A DNA stretch of 64,000 nt from Paenibacillus kribbensis (GTDB lineage Bacteria; Bacillota; Bacilli; Paenibacillales; Paenibacillaceae): assembly GCF_002240415.1 (NCBI RefSeq), contig NZ_CP020028.1:5207501-5271500 (forward strand), written 5' to 3'. The notes under the pieces were generated by a model, which was not told the DNA's origin, searched no databases, and saw only the letters and a program-made list of their open reading frames with translations. A program made the translations under genes and the position numbers. This document shows, in pieces, positions 46,710 through 56,430 of the stretch (positions within the stretch are counted from its first letter, which is position 1; every line of letters begins with the position of its first letter).

Positions 46710-49700
46710 ATGAATACAAGTCTGGATCAAAATATTCTGCTGCGGGCAGGCGACCTGTCCTTTACCTTTCTGAGCAGTGGTGATGTGTACAAAATCGCTC
46801 ATGGCTCAACCATGATCAACCAGCTGCTGACCAATTCGGTCGACGGTTCCCTGAACAATCTGTACTTGAGACTGTACCGTCCGTCCGGCGTGAGCATCAC
46901 TCCACTGCTTGGAGCTCGTTCACCTGGAGTGATCCGCCAGACGGATCGACAGATTATTTGGGAAGGCTTCACCGCTGGTGTAGGCTATCAGGTAGCCTTT
47001 ACACTAAGCAGTCTGGGAGTATGGTTCTGGGATATAGTCCTACAAGGCGATAATGTTGAAGCAGATATCGTGTACGGTCAGGATGTCGGCATTGCGGATA
47101 CCGCTGCTGTACGCAATAATGAAGCCTATTTGTCTCAATATATTGACCATACAGTCTACCATGACGAACAAAGAGGCTACACGGTTTGCTCCCGTCAAAA
47201 TCAGCCGCAAAATCAGGCATTCCCTTACCTCCAGCAAGGCTCGTTAACCCGTACCATCGGCTACTCGACGGACGGATTTCAGTTCTTTGGACTTTCGTAC
47301 AAAGAAACGAATGAGCCGGAAGCCCTGCGCCGCGACTCGCTCGCCAATGAAGTGTACCAATACGAATTCGCCTATACAGCATTGCAATCCGAGCGGGTGA
47401 AGCTTACTGGGGAAGCTCGCTTTACCTTTTACGGCCTGTTCCAGCCGAATCATCCCACTGCAGTGACGAAGCTGGAGTATCAGGAACTGGTGACAAAAGC
47501 ACGCGAAGAAGTCGCTGCCATTTTGGCCATCGCTTCCGATGCTACCATTCCAGCACATGCCGCAGGTAATTTACAGGCAATGCGTGTAGCTCCAGCTCAA
47601 ACGATCGGTGAGCCGCTGCACACCCTGGACCTGACCGATGCCGAGGTGGAACAGCTTTTCCCGAATCGGCAGGAGGAAGAACGGGATGGCGATACACTGC
47701 TATCCTTTTTTACGGACAGCTATGAGCATGTCGTACTCAAATCCAAAGAGCTTCGTGTAGAACGTCCCCACGGGCATATTTTAATGGGTGGGCATTACAC
47801 AGGAGGCAAGGAAGAAACGATTACCACCACCTCCTATATGTATGGAGTGTTCAATTCCCAACTCGTCATCGGGAACACAAACTTCAACAAAATGATCACA
47901 AACACGCGTAATGCACTTAACATTCCCAAAACATCCGGACAGCGTATCTATGTCGGAATCGAAGGGAAATACCGTCTGCTTACGATGCCTTCCCTGTTCG
48001 AGATTGGCTTTAATTATGTACGCTGGTATTACAAAATCGCTAGCGATACGCTCATCATTACAAACCATACGAACGCCGACACACTAGAAGTAAGGCTGCA
48101 CATGCGCTCGGCAAGCGGCAAAGCCTATCCGTTCCTTGTGACTCAGCAGCTATCCATGCATGTGAACGAATATGAGCTTCCGTTTCATATGGAACGCGAA
48201 GGTGACGACCTGCTCTTCCGGGCAGACTCCGCTTCACTGAGCGCCGAAGCCTACCCGGACCTGCTGTACCGCATGCAGGTACAAGGCGCTCCGCTACAGC
48301 AAGTGAGCGACGCTCGCGCACTGCTGCAGGGCGCAGCCTGCCCTGATCCATCGCTGGTCGTGCTGGAACTGGGCGACAGCAGCGAATGGACCTGCACCGT
48401 GCAGGGTTGGCTGCATGGCCGCTCGGCCAGGAAAAACCATGCGCGCAGAGAGCGCCGCATCTCCTTTGAGGACGAGCGTGAGCGCTATCGCGAATATTTG
48501 GCCGAGCTTATGAACGGCTTCCATCTAACGCAGGACGGTCATGAAACCAGCGAGCTATTCCGTGTGAACGCGGTGGCTTGGTGGTATACCCACAATATGC
48601 TCGTCCACTATTCCGTGCCTCATGGTCTGGAGCAATATGGCGGTGCAGCTTGGGGAACGCGCGACGTATGTCAGGGACCGGTGGAATATTTCTCAGCCGT
48701 ACAAAAATATGATGAGGTCCGTTCCATACTGCTGACTGTATTCAGCCACCAGTACGAGGACAGCGGAAGCTGGCCGCAATGGTTTATGTTCGACAACTAT
48801 ACCCGCGTGCAGCAGGAAGAAAGCCACGGTGATATCATCGTCTGGCCGCTCAAGGTACTGGGCGATTATTTGACCGCGACGCGGGATTACAGTATTCTGG
48901 GAGAAAATGTACCCTACACCCATCGGCATTCTTTCGATTTTACCAAGCAGACCGCGACCCTCATGGAGCATGCAAAGAAGGAAATCGAGTATATTCGGGC
49001 GAATTTCCTTCATGACACCCATCTGTCGGCCTACGGCGACGGAGATTGGGACGACACGCTCCAGCCGGCCAACGCTCAGTTGAAGCAGTACATGGCGAGC
49101 AGCTGGACGGTTGCACTCACCTATCAGGTGATTAGCAGCTTTGCTGCTGCTTTGGAAGAGGCCCCGGCGGGCGTCGTCGACGAAGCAGACAAGATTGCCC
49201 AGGAACTGCACCAGATGGCCGAGGGTATTCGCAAGGATTTCAACCGCTACATGCTGGAAAGCGGTACCATCCCAGGCTTCGTGTATATGGAGGAGCCTGG
49301 CCAGCCCAAGCTGATGCTTCACCCGTCCGATCCCGAGACGGGTATTCACTACCGCTTGCTGCCGATGACACGCAGCATGATCAGCCAGCTGCTCACACCT
49401 GAGCAAGCTTTGGCTCATGAGCAGCTCATCCGCGAGCAGTTCCTCTGCCCGGATGGGGTGCGTCTGATGAACCGCCCTGCGCAATACGATGGCGGTGTCA
49501 GCTCGCACTTCAAGCGCGCAGAGCAAGCGGCCAACTTCGGACGTGAGGTCGGGCTGCAATATGTGCATGCCCATATCCGCTTCGTGGAGGCGATGGCCAA
49601 GCTGGGGCGCAAGGATGACGCCTGGCACAGCCTGAAGCTCATCAATCCGGTTGGCATCCGCACGTCCGTCCCGAACGCCGAATGGCGTCAGAGCAACGCC

Positions 49701-50150
49701 TATTTCAGCAGCTCGGACGGCAAATTCAATACCCGCTATGAGGCACAGGAACGGTTTGGTGAACTGCGTGAAGGAACCGTACCGGTCAAAGGCGGCTGGA
49801 GAATCTACTCCAGCGGTCCGGGGATCTACATGAACCAGCTTATTTCGAACGTTCTGGGTATTCGTCAGTCGGGCGAAGACCTGATTTTGGACCCTGTGCT
49901 GCCGGACGATCTCGACGGATTGGAATTTGAGTTTTCCTTTGCCGGGAAACCGATCACCTTTGTTTACCGTATGCTGCAGGAGCATCATAACGGTGAGCAA
50001 GGCCGTGCAGTATTGAACGGAATGCTGCTGGAAAGTAAGCCAGCCAATGATAATCGCTACCGCTCCGGCGCCATGCGCATCAAGCGCGACACTTTCGAGC
50101 AGGCGCTGGCAGACTATGATGGTGTACATCGTCTGGAGATTATTTTATAA
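46710..50150 (+). CDS. GH94 phosphorylase, probably 1,2-beta-oligoglucan phosphorylase
   Basis: 1146 residues, much longer than cellobiose phosphorylase (about 800) but the size of sophoro-oligosaccharide phosphorylases. An N-terminal beta-domain has DLSFTFLSSGDVYKIAHGS and YGQDVGIADTAAVRNNEAYL. The alpha/alpha barrel has AAWGTRDVCQGPVEYF, and the general acid Asp lies in GDGDWDDTLQPAN near 775. RPAQYDGGVSSHFKRAEQ follows near 930. It would split beta-1,2-glucans with phosphate to give glucose-1-phosphate. No signal peptide, so cytoplasmic. It starts 13 bases after the GH3 stop; TTG at 46707 is an alternative start. Confidence 0.9.
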   Translation: MNTSLDQNILLRAGDLSFTFLSSGDVYKIAHGSTMINQLLTNSVDGSLNNLYLRLYRPSGVSITPLLGARSPGVIRQTDRQIIWEGFTAGVGYQVAFTLSSLGVWFWDIVLQGDNVEADIVYGQDVGIADTAAVRNNEAYLSQYIDHTVYHDEQRGYTVCSRQNQPQNQAFPYLQQGSLTRTIGYSTDGFQFFGLSYKETNEPEALRRDSLANEVYQYEFAYTALQSERVKLTGEARFTFYGLFQPNHPTAVTKLEYQELVTKAREEVAAILAIASDATIPAHAAGNLQAMRVAPAQTIGEPLHTLDLTDAEVEQLFPNRQEEERDGDTLLSFFTDSYEHVVLKSKELRVERPHGHILMGGHYTGGKEETITTTSYMYGVFNSQLVIGNTNFNKMITNTRNALNIPKTSGQRIYVGIEGKYRLLTMPSLFEIGFNYVRWYYKIASDTLIITNHTNADTLEVRLHMRSASGKAYPFLVTQQLSMHVNEYELPFHMEREGDDLLFRADSASLSAEAYPDLLYRMQVQGAPLQQVSDARALLQGAACPDPSLVVLELGDSSEWTCTVQGWLHGRSARKNHARRERRISFEDERERYREYLAELMNGFHLTQDGHETSELFRVNAVAWWYTHNMLVHYSVPHGLEQYGGAAWGTRDVCQGPVEYFSAVQKYDEVRSILLTVFSHQYEDSGSWPQWFMFDNYTRVQQEESHGDIIVWPLKVLGDYLTATRDYSILGENVPYTHRHSFDFTKQTATLMEHAKKEIEYIRANFLHDTHLSAYGDGDWDDTLQPANAQLKQYMASSWTVALTYQVISSFAAALEEAPAGVVDEADKIAQELHQMAEGIRKDFNRYMLESGTIPGFVYMEEPGQPKLMLHPSDPETGIHYRLLPMTRSMISQLLTPEQALAHEQLIREQFLCPDGVRLMNRPAQYDGGVSSHFKRAEQAANFGREVGLQYVHAHIRFVEAMAKLGRKDDAWHSLKLINPVGIRTSVPNAEWRQSNAYFSSSDGKFNTRYEAQERFGELREGTVPVKGGWRIYSSGPGIYMNQLISNVLGIRQSGEDLILDPVLPDDLDGLEFEFSFAGKPITFVYRMLQEHHNGEQGRAVLNGMLLESKPANDNRYRSGAMRIKRDTFEQALADYDGVHRLEIIL

Positions 50151-50206
50151 AGAGTTGGGATTCGAATTATGCAAAATGCTAAACCAGGTATAGGCAACAA
50201 AGCGAT

Positions 50207-50231
50207 GGCGATCTTGCAGGATCGCCCTTTG
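50207..50231 (+). terminator. weak hairpin after the GH94 gene
   Basis: GGCGATC (50207-50213) pairs with GATCGCC (50220-50226), followed by CTTTG. It may reduce read-through into the regulator gene. Confidence 0.45.
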
Positions 50232-50316
50232 CTGCTTGCCTGCGAGGCTACGATATTTGAAATTAATTTGTGGTTAATAATAAATAAACAGAAACGGACG
50301 AAAAGGAGGTGGCGAT

Positions 50317-51321
50317 GTGGTCAGCATTAAAGACATCGCCAAACAGGCGGGCGTTTCCATATCCACCGTATCATATGCTTTGAACGGCAGCGATAAGGTA
50401 ACAGAAGAGACTTGCGCACGTATTTTGGCGATTGCCAAAGAACTTAACTATGTGCCAAATGCCGCCGCACGTAATCTCAAGAAAAGGCAAACCAAAATTA
50501 TTGGCGTTTTCCTGACTGATTTTCGCGGAGACGTGTATGGAGATTTATTGTATGGCATCAAGGAAATTTTGAACCGCAAAGAATATGACCTCATCGTATG
50601 CAGCGGCAAGCAGTCTCATCGAATGCTGCCGGAGCGCATGATCGACGGAGCCATCGTGCTGGATCAGACGTTTGATAGTCAGGAGCTGCTAAGCTACGCC
50701 GAGCGGGGACATAAAATTGTCGTGCTGGACCGTGAACTGAATCACCCTAACATTAATCAGGTGCTGCTGGACAACAAAGCGGGTGCTGCGCTTGCGATAG
50801 AGCATCTATTGGAATTGGGACACCGCAAGCTGTATGTTGTCACCGGACCAGACGGTTCTTACGATTCATGGCAACGGATGCAGGCGGTCAAACAGACCGT
50901 TGAACGGAGTGGCATTGCCGAAATGATCGAGATTCGTGGCGATTTTGAAAAATCGGGTGGCGAGCAGGCGGCCGAGATCATTTTGCAGCAGCATGTCAGC
51001 CCGGATTCGGAACCTGTAGCCGTCTTTTGCCTCAATGATGAAATGGCCGTAGGCTTTTATAATCGAATGACTCAGTCTGAGCTAACGCTCGGCAAGGATA
51101 TTCATATCGTCGGCTTCGATAATATTGAGCTGGCACAATATATTCAGCCCCGCCTGACCACCATTGACTATTCCAAGCGCAAATGGGGCGCTGTAGCCGC
51201 CGAACAGGTTCTCAAAATCATTGCAGGGGAAGACGTGGATCATGAACGATTGTACGTTACGCTTGTCCAAAGAGAATCCGCAGGTGCAGTATGCATTCCG
51301 CAAAATAAACAGAATATGTAA
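50317..51321 (+). CDS. LacI family transcriptional regulator
   Basis: 334 residues. The N-terminal helix-turn-helix reads SIKDIAKQAGVSISTVSYALNG, with the hinge helix in AARNLKKRQTKIIGVF. The sugar-binding domain has HKIVVLDRELNHPNINQVLLDN and PVAVFCLNDEMAVGFYN, ending IVGFDNIELAQYIQPRLTTIDY. It probably binds the two GAAACGTTTC operators at 44168-44185 and 44353-44370 and releases them with sophorose or a related sugar. GTG start after AAAGGAGGTG. Confidence 0.94.
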   Translation: MVSIKDIAKQAGVSISTVSYALNGSDKVTEETCARILAIAKELNYVPNAAARNLKKRQTKIIGVFLTDFRGDVYGDLLYGIKEILNRKEYDLIVCSGKQSHRMLPERMIDGAIVLDQTFDSQELLSYAERGHKIVVLDRELNHPNINQVLLDNKAGAALAIEHLLELGHRKLYVVTGPDGSYDSWQRMQAVKQTVERSGIAEMIEIRGDFEKSGGEQAAEIILQQHVSPDSEPVAVFCLNDEMAVGFYNRMTQSELTLGKDIHIVGFDNIELAQYIQPRLTTIDYSKRKWGAVAAEQVLKIIAGEDVDHERLYVTLVQRESAGAVCIPQNKQNM

Positions 51322-51324
51322 TGA

Positions 51325-51366
51325 AAAGAACTTCCACAGCCCCGGAGTACGGGTGGGAAGTTCTTT
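51325..51366 (+). terminator. terminator after the LacI gene
   Basis: AAAGAACTTCC (51325-51335) pairs with GGAAGTTCTTT (51356-51366). Confidence 0.85.
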
Positions 51367-51403
51367 GGGTTATGCTCTTGCTCGCTCTACTACAAGCGTA
51401 TTT

Positions 51404-52624
51404 TTAAAACTTTCCGTTCGTATTTTTCCACTCCGCTTTAGGCGGAACGTCCTGAACTACATCCCAATGCTCTGCTACTTTTCCGTTCTCCACACGCCAC
51501 ATATCATAGACAGCCGTTGAGGTTCCCTGTGGTGATTTGATTTCACTCACAACCAGCACGAAGTTTCCTTCTCCAATGACCATATGTACCTGATCATATC
51601 CAAAGGAAGCCCCCTGACCTCCCGCTGCGGAAAACGCTTGTTTCAGACCGGATACACCGTCACCAAAAAGAGGATTATGCTGGATGTAATGATCACCGTT
51701 ATAGTAGCTTTCCAGTGCGGCGCGGTTCTTGCCAACCAGGATATCATCCACAAACTTGCGGATCAACGTTTTGTTCTTCTCGGTTTGGTTGCGATCTGTG
51801 ATTTGTGTTGTTCCGTCAATCATTGTACGTCCGCTTGGATTAGCTGGAGCCAGCGCTTGGCTGTTGTCCCAGTGCTCTACAATTTTCCCGTTCTTGTCGA
51901 ACCGGAAAATATCAAACAACACGCTTGGTTTCCCTGCATCCGTCTCCTTGTAATGAACGGCTACATAATCTCCATCCTGAATGACCCGGTGTATTTCAAC
52001 CTGTACATTGGCTCCCTTCAATTGGCTGATTCCTTGCAGCAAGGCGTCTCTTCCGCTGGCGAAGCCCAGATTGTGCTGAATGTACTGATCTTTGCTGATC
52101 CAGGTCTCGGCCGCTTTGGTATCTCCGGTTTCAAAGCTTTTCAGGATTTCAACGACCTTATCCTTATTGCTCACCCCGATTTGCACCGTTTGGCTGGCTG
52201 GGTCCCAGGTCACTTGCTTGCCCCACGCTTCTTTGATAACATCAACTGGAACATAGGTTATCCCTTGTTTAGTCAGGATGGGCGAGGTGGACAGTGGTAC
52301 CTTAATCCCGTTGATTTGCGCTTCCGGATTGCCTGACACCAATACAACCGTCGCCTGATCATAACGAATGGTCGTGCTTTGACGCGCCGTATTGAACGTA
52401 ATATGCTTGGAATCCAGTGGAATCCCCAAACTGGAAGCCAATTGTCTCAAAGGAATCAAAACCTGCTTATTTTGCACGATAGGAGCAATCTTGTAAGCCT
52501 CTTTCTTGCCATCTACCCAAACCTGGATACCTGTAGCGGGTTTTATCTCGGCTGCCAAGGCAGGCACAGCAGAAGATAGCACGAGCAAGCCAGCAAGTGC
52601 AGCAGTAACCGTATGTTTTTTCAT
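51404..52624 (-). CDS. secreted stalk-domain protein with two SnoaL-like domains
   Basis: 406 residues. A signal peptide ends near VPALAAE. Residues 30-150 form a copper amine oxidase N-terminal 'stalk' domain (QVLIPLRQLASSLGIPL, TYVPVDVIKEAWGKQVTW). Two NTF2/SnoaL-like domains follow: 155-265 and 280-400, each with an AAETWISKDQYIQHNLGFASG or ALESYYNGDHYIQHNPLFGDG block and a DxxRxxNGKxxEHWD ending. The repeat implies an internal duplication. Function unknown; it acts outside the cell or at the wall. Its neighbours give no clue. Confidence 0.85.
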   Translation of the reverse strand: MKKHTVTAALAGLLVLSSAVPALAAEIKPATGIQVWVDGKKEAYKIAPIVQNKQVLIPLRQLASSLGIPLDSKHITFNTARQSTTIRYDQATVVLVSGNPEAQINGIKVPLSTSPILTKQGITYVPVDVIKEAWGKQVTWDPASQTVQIGVSNKDKVVEILKSFETGDTKAAETWISKDQYIQHNLGFASGRDALLQGISQLKGANVQVEIHRVIQDGDYVAVHYKETDAGKPSVLFDIFRFDKNGKIVEHWDNSQALAPANPSGRTMIDGTTQITDRNQTEKNKTLIRKFVDDILVGKNRAALESYYNGDHYIQHNPLFGDGVSGLKQAFSAAGGQGASFGYDQVHMVIGEGNFVLVVSEIKSPQGTSTAVYDMWRVENGKVAEHWDVVQDVPPKAEWKNTNGKF

Positions 52625-52805
52625 GAATGTAAGCCCCTCTCATTTTGTAAAATAAAGTATAGAATAAACACTTCCTTTTATGTAACTATTATAGTTACAT
52701 CTAGTCGCAAAAAGCAACTCTTCCCCGCCTACCTAACTTTAAACCTGATTTAAATCTTTTGAAACCTCCATAACCCTTACTCATTTACTCCCAAAGCATT
52801 GACTA

Positions 52806-54008
52806 TCAACGGGAATGCACCGTTGTAGTTTTAACTCGTTTCATGAGCAAAGTAGTACATAATAAAGCCAACAGCAAGAAGACCATAATGGCGGATACTA
52901 CGCCTCCCCATCCGAACCATAGCCAAACTTCTCCAACGGATGTTCCTCCAAAACTGGAGCCCATATAGTAAAAAAACAAATAAAGTCCCGAAGCTTGAGC
53001 CTTGTTGCTTACGGCTCTTTGACTAACCCATCCGCTTGCAATCGAATGACTTCCAAAAAAGCCGAAAGTCAATATAGGCAATCCCGCAATTTTAAACCAC
53101 AGATAAGGCTCCAGAGTCAGACAGGCGCCGGCCATGGTGATAATCAGGGAAATCACCAGCGCCTTTGATCTTCCGAATTTTTGTGCCAGCTTCGCCATCC
53201 AGATTGAGCTGACCGTACCCACCAGAAAGAACAGATAAATCCACGCCAGTAGTGCTTGTGGAACATGATACGGAGGACCGCTTAATACATAGCCAACATA
53301 GTTGTACATAGCAATGTTGCTTGCCAGGATCAGAAAGCCGATACCGAATAAGCATAATAGTGCGGGATCTTTAAGATGAGACATAAAAACAGCCGCAAGT
53401 TTATTGCTATTCAGTGTACTTGACTGAAAGTGCTGTGACCTGGGTAAGGTTATCCCAAAAATAATACTTCCGCATAAACTGATTATACTGATGATACCCA
53501 AACCAACATGCCAGTTAAACAAGTCACTACTAACAGCCGTAATCACCCTTCTGGCAACAGCTCCGAGTGAATTTCCACTAATATACAACCCCATGGCCAC
53601 CCCTAAACTTTGCGGCGCAACTTCTTCCCCCAGATAAGCCATTGCAATGGAAGGAAGCCCCCCCAACGCTACACCCTGTATAATTCTTAACACCAAGAGT
53701 GATCCAAAGCTCGAACTAAACACCGTTAGAATGGAGAGCAGGGACGCTGTTAGCATGGAAATAAACATGACGTTCTTCCTTCCCCATTTCTCGGATAAAG
53801 AGCTAAAGAACAACATACTTACGGCAAGAGACATGGTGGTGCCTGAAAGTGCGAGGCTTGCAGTAGTCGGTGAAATATTGAATTCTTTGGTGAATTCAGC
53901 AAGTAAAGGCTGTGTACAGTACAGGATGGCAAACGTGTTAAAACCCGCAGCAAAAAAGGCCACATTTGCTTTTCTAAAAGCAGAAGTGCCTTGTTCAAGA
54001 TAACTCAT
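52806..54008 (-). CDS. MFS transporter (YnfM/AraJ-like)
   Basis: 400 residues with twelve predicted membrane helices. The loop between helices 2 and 3 carries SLSEKWGRKNVMFISMLTA, the MFS motif. Later FSSSFGSLLVLRIIQGVALGGLPSIAMAYLGEE resembles YnfM-type efflux proteins. It is transcribed away from a LysR regulator 138 bases distant, the common layout for a regulator and its target exporter. The substrate is unknown. Confidence 0.9.
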   Translation of the reverse strand: MSYLEQGTSAFRKANVAFFAAGFNTFAILYCTQPLLAEFTKEFNISPTTASLALSGTTMSLAVSMLFFSSLSEKWGRKNVMFISMLTASLLSILTVFSSSFGSLLVLRIIQGVALGGLPSIAMAYLGEEVAPQSLGVAMGLYISGNSLGAVARRVITAVSSDLFNWHVGLGIISIISLCGSIIFGITLPRSQHFQSSTLNSNKLAAVFMSHLKDPALLCLFGIGFLILASNIAMYNYVGYVLSGPPYHVPQALLAWIYLFFLVGTVSSIWMAKLAQKFGRSKALVISLIITMAGACLTLEPYLWFKIAGLPILTFGFFGSHSIASGWVSQRAVSNKAQASGLYLFFYYMGSSFGGTSVGEVWLWFGWGGVVSAIMVFLLLALLCTTLLMKRVKTTTVHSR

Positions 54009-54146
54009 GTATAAGCCCCCATCGTGTTCTCAATTCAACCTGTTATTATGGTATCATCAACAAAGACCAAAGTATAATTTATTGTATTTATGTTTTTAAT
54101 GCATTTTAGTAATGATATTCTTGAGTGAACTGAGGGGGTTATATGT

Positions 54147-55034
54147 GTGGATATTCAGCAATTGAAATATTTTCAGGTTTTGGCGGCATGCCAGCATGTA
54201 ACTCGGGCTGCGGAGATGCTGAGCCTCTCTCAACCCGCATTAAGCAGATCCATCGCCAAACTGGAAGAAGAACTGGGAGTTCCCTTATTTGAACGTTATA
54301 ACCGTTCCATCAAATTAAACCGATATGGTCAAATGTTCTTGGTACGTGTGGAACGTGTAATGAAAGAGCTGTCAGAGGGTAAGCAGGAACTATTTGAAGT
54401 TACGCACCCCGAACGCGGCGAGGTTGCTCTTGGGTTTATACACACTTTAGGAACGAACCACATTCCTGATTTAATTGGGGAATTCCGTATTGGCTTTCCA
54501 CATATTCAATTTCAACTCGTACAGAATCATAGTTATTCTTTATTAAATCAATTAATGAACGGGGAATTGCATATGTGCTTGTTGGCTGAACCCAGAGATC
54601 CGGAGCCCTCCATTGAGTGGACCCCCTTATGGAAAGAAGAAATTCTCGCCGTTGTACCTTCTTTTCACCGACTTGCTAAAGCTGCATCCATAAAATTGGA
54701 TGAACTGGCTAATGAATCTTTTATTTTGTTAAAAAAAGGGTATGCCTTGCGTCAAACCACCGATCTCATGTTTCAGGAGCACGGCATTGACCCCAACATT
54801 ACATTTGAAGGTGAAGAAGTTGCCACTGTAGCAGGACTTGTTGGTTCGGGATTGGGCGTGTCGTTACTACCTGACCTACAAGGATTAGACACCAATAAGG
54901 TTGCCCAAATCCGTTTAAAAGCACCTGAAAGTCATCGAACCATCGGCTTGGCATGGATGAATGAAAGATACTTGCCACCTGCAGCCATAAACTTTAAAAA
55001 TTTTATTATAAATAAAATGCACCCAAGAAATTAA
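54147..55034 (+). CDS. LysR family transcriptional regulator
   Basis: 295 residues. The winged helix-turn-helix has QQLKYFQVLAACQHVTRAAEML followed by SLSQPALSRSIAKLEEELGVPLF. The co-inducer domain (about 90-290) has GEVALGFIHTLGTNHIPDL and LVGSGLGVSLLPDL. It probably controls the divergent MFS gene. GTG at 54147 comes 6 bases after GAGGGGG; an out-of-frame ATG just before it was ignored. Confidence 0.93.
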   Translation: MDIQQLKYFQVLAACQHVTRAAEMLSLSQPALSRSIAKLEEELGVPLFERYNRSIKLNRYGQMFLVRVERVMKELSEGKQELFEVTHPERGEVALGFIHTLGTNHIPDLIGEFRIGFPHIQFQLVQNHSYSLLNQLMNGELHMCLLAEPRDPEPSIEWTPLWKEEILAVVPSFHRLAKAASIKLDELANESFILLKKGYALRQTTDLMFQEHGIDPNITFEGEEVATVAGLVGSGLGVSLLPDLQGLDTNKVAQIRLKAPESHRTIGLAWMNERYLPPAAINFKNFIINKMHPRN

Positions 55035-55041
55035 CGCACAA

Positions 55042-55092
55042 AAGCGGGTCCTATCGCCAAGCAATGTACGCTTGTGAACAGGAAACCCGCTT
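55042..55092. terminator. shared terminator between LysR and CcdC-like genes
   Basis: AAGCGGGT (55042-55049) pairs with ACCCGCTT (55085-55092) over a 35-base loop; CTTT follows on plus and TTTGT on minus. Convergent genes end on either side. Confidence 0.65.
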
Positions 55093-55126
55093 CTTTACAT
55101 CGTTATATCATGATTGAGTTATATCG

Positions 55127-55612
55127 TTATACCGATAACGTTCTCCGAAACTTGATGAAGCTCCCAATCCGCCAGATTGAGATATATACGAGCGCCATCG
55201 TAATCGCCAACATGCTAATCTCGCTTGTACCCAAGCTGCTGAGGTACTGGGTCAAAACGACGCGAATCAAGATAATGGCGATAATAATGTATTTAAAATA
55301 TTGGTTCGGCTTGGGATAAATGAGACCGTCCTCTCGTCTTTCATACGCCGTATGCAGCAAAATGACATAGCCAAAAGCAACCCCTAGCAGCCCGGCGACC
55401 AGCAGCTCCCAAAAGGCGGGAAGCACATGCGTCTGACCGGGAATATGCAGCAATTGATATACAGATATCATCATAACCGGGAATGCGATAAACAAGGGAA
55501 GCAGAATCCGGATTCCGTTTCCTTTTACCGGTCCCCTTCTTCTTTTGGTTCTGAGCCAGATCATCAGCCCCACCAGAACCGCCATCAAGGCATATATGAA
55601 TATCGTCGTCAT
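55127..55612 (-). CDS. CcdC family (DUF1453) membrane protein
   Basis: 161 residues with five membrane helices. The first helix runs into LRTKRRRGPVKGNGIRILLP and later DGLIYPKPNQYFKYIIIAI, both of the CcdC/DUF1453 type. The Bacillus CcdC protein was named from its place among cytochrome c maturation genes, but its role is unclear. Here it is the last gene of a YtrA-type operon, 41 bases after the permease, so it may belong to that envelope-stress system. Confidence 0.85.
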   Translation of the reverse strand: MTTIFIYALMAVLVGLMIWLRTKRRRGPVKGNGIRILLPLFIAFPVMMISVYQLLHIPGQTHVLPAFWELLVAGLLGVAFGYVILLHTAYERREDGLIYPKPNQYFKYIIIAIILIRVVLTQYLSSLGTSEISMLAITMALVYISIWRIGSFIKFRRTLSV

Positions 55613-55653
55613 GGTGAAAATCCTCTCTAGTATAAATAGTCATTGGCTCGATG

Positions 55654-56430
55654 CTAAATCGACAGTTTTTTCTCCAGCAAATAAGCGTTCAAGCGGATTA
55701 ATACATAGGCAGCAACCCAACTGATCAACACTGCAACCAGGAAGTGCCAGGTAAAAGGAAACCATTGTCCTGCCTGAACATGGCCAAATTGCTCATAAAT
55801 CCGCTGATCGCCTGACCAATAAAAGACACTCCCGCCACCCATCAAAAGGACCCACAGCATCGGACTAATCGGACGCAAGGTACTGTATCGGGTACTGGCC
55901 GTCAGCAGACCCAACGCAACAACAAACGGTGTGAAAGCGATAATCATCACAAACCAGTCCAATCCGGCTATGATAAAGGACGCTGCATCCGCAAACGTAT
56001 AAGGCTCTATGGTTGATGAGATGAACAGCGCGAACAAAGAACCTGCCACAAACAGGAACAATATCACGACAATGGTTTGTAAAATGGCAGCAATCCATTT
56101 GGCGCTGATCAGCCACATGCGCGGATAGGGAAGGGTCAGCCACCATCCGTAGGTGTCATTTTCCCATTCTCGTCTCAGACTTCCCACACCCATGAAAATG
56201 ATCACATATGGCAAGCCCAGGGTCACATACCACAGCCTTGTCAATTCGAGTTGGTTGTGAAGCGCGAAATACAAGGAAATAACGAACGCCGCAATTAGAA
56301 ATAGTGAGAAATACACAAGTCTCCACGATCTGGGCAGTCGATTGCGGCTCTGCTTTCTCCAGCTTCCTTTATTCCGAAATTCATGGCGTATCAAATCTTT
56401 GAACAGCCCTGATGAATTCACGCCTTCCAC
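55654..56430 (-). CDS. ABC transporter permease, YtrC/D-like
   Basis: 258 residues with six hydrophobic segments starting near residue 35 (YFSLFLIAAFVISLYFALHN). RREWENDTYGWWLTLPYPR fits the ABC-2 type permeases that have such 'W..LP.' loops. It overlaps the ATPase gene by 13 bases and should form a transporter with it. The substrate is unknown; YtrBCDEF-type systems respond to cell-wall antibiotics in Bacillus. Confidence 0.85.
   Translation of the reverse strand: MEGVNSSGLFKDLIRHEFRNKGSWRKQSRNRLPRSWRLVYFSLFLIAAFVISLYFALHNQLELTRLWYVTLGLPYVIIFMGVGSLRREWENDTYGWWLTLPYPRMWLISAKWIAAILQTIVVILFLFVAGSLFALFISSTIEPYTFADAASFIIAGLDWFVMIIAFTPFVVALGLLTASTRYSTLRPISPMLWVLLMGGGSVFYWSGDQRIYEQFGHVQAGQWFPFTWHFLVAVLISWVAAYVLIRLNAYLLEKKLSI

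Noticed and set aside
48693..50129. 478-codon minus-strand ORF inside the GH94 gene
   Set aside because: Long but antisense to clearly conserved GH94 motifs, with no family resemblance; a product of high-GC codon use.
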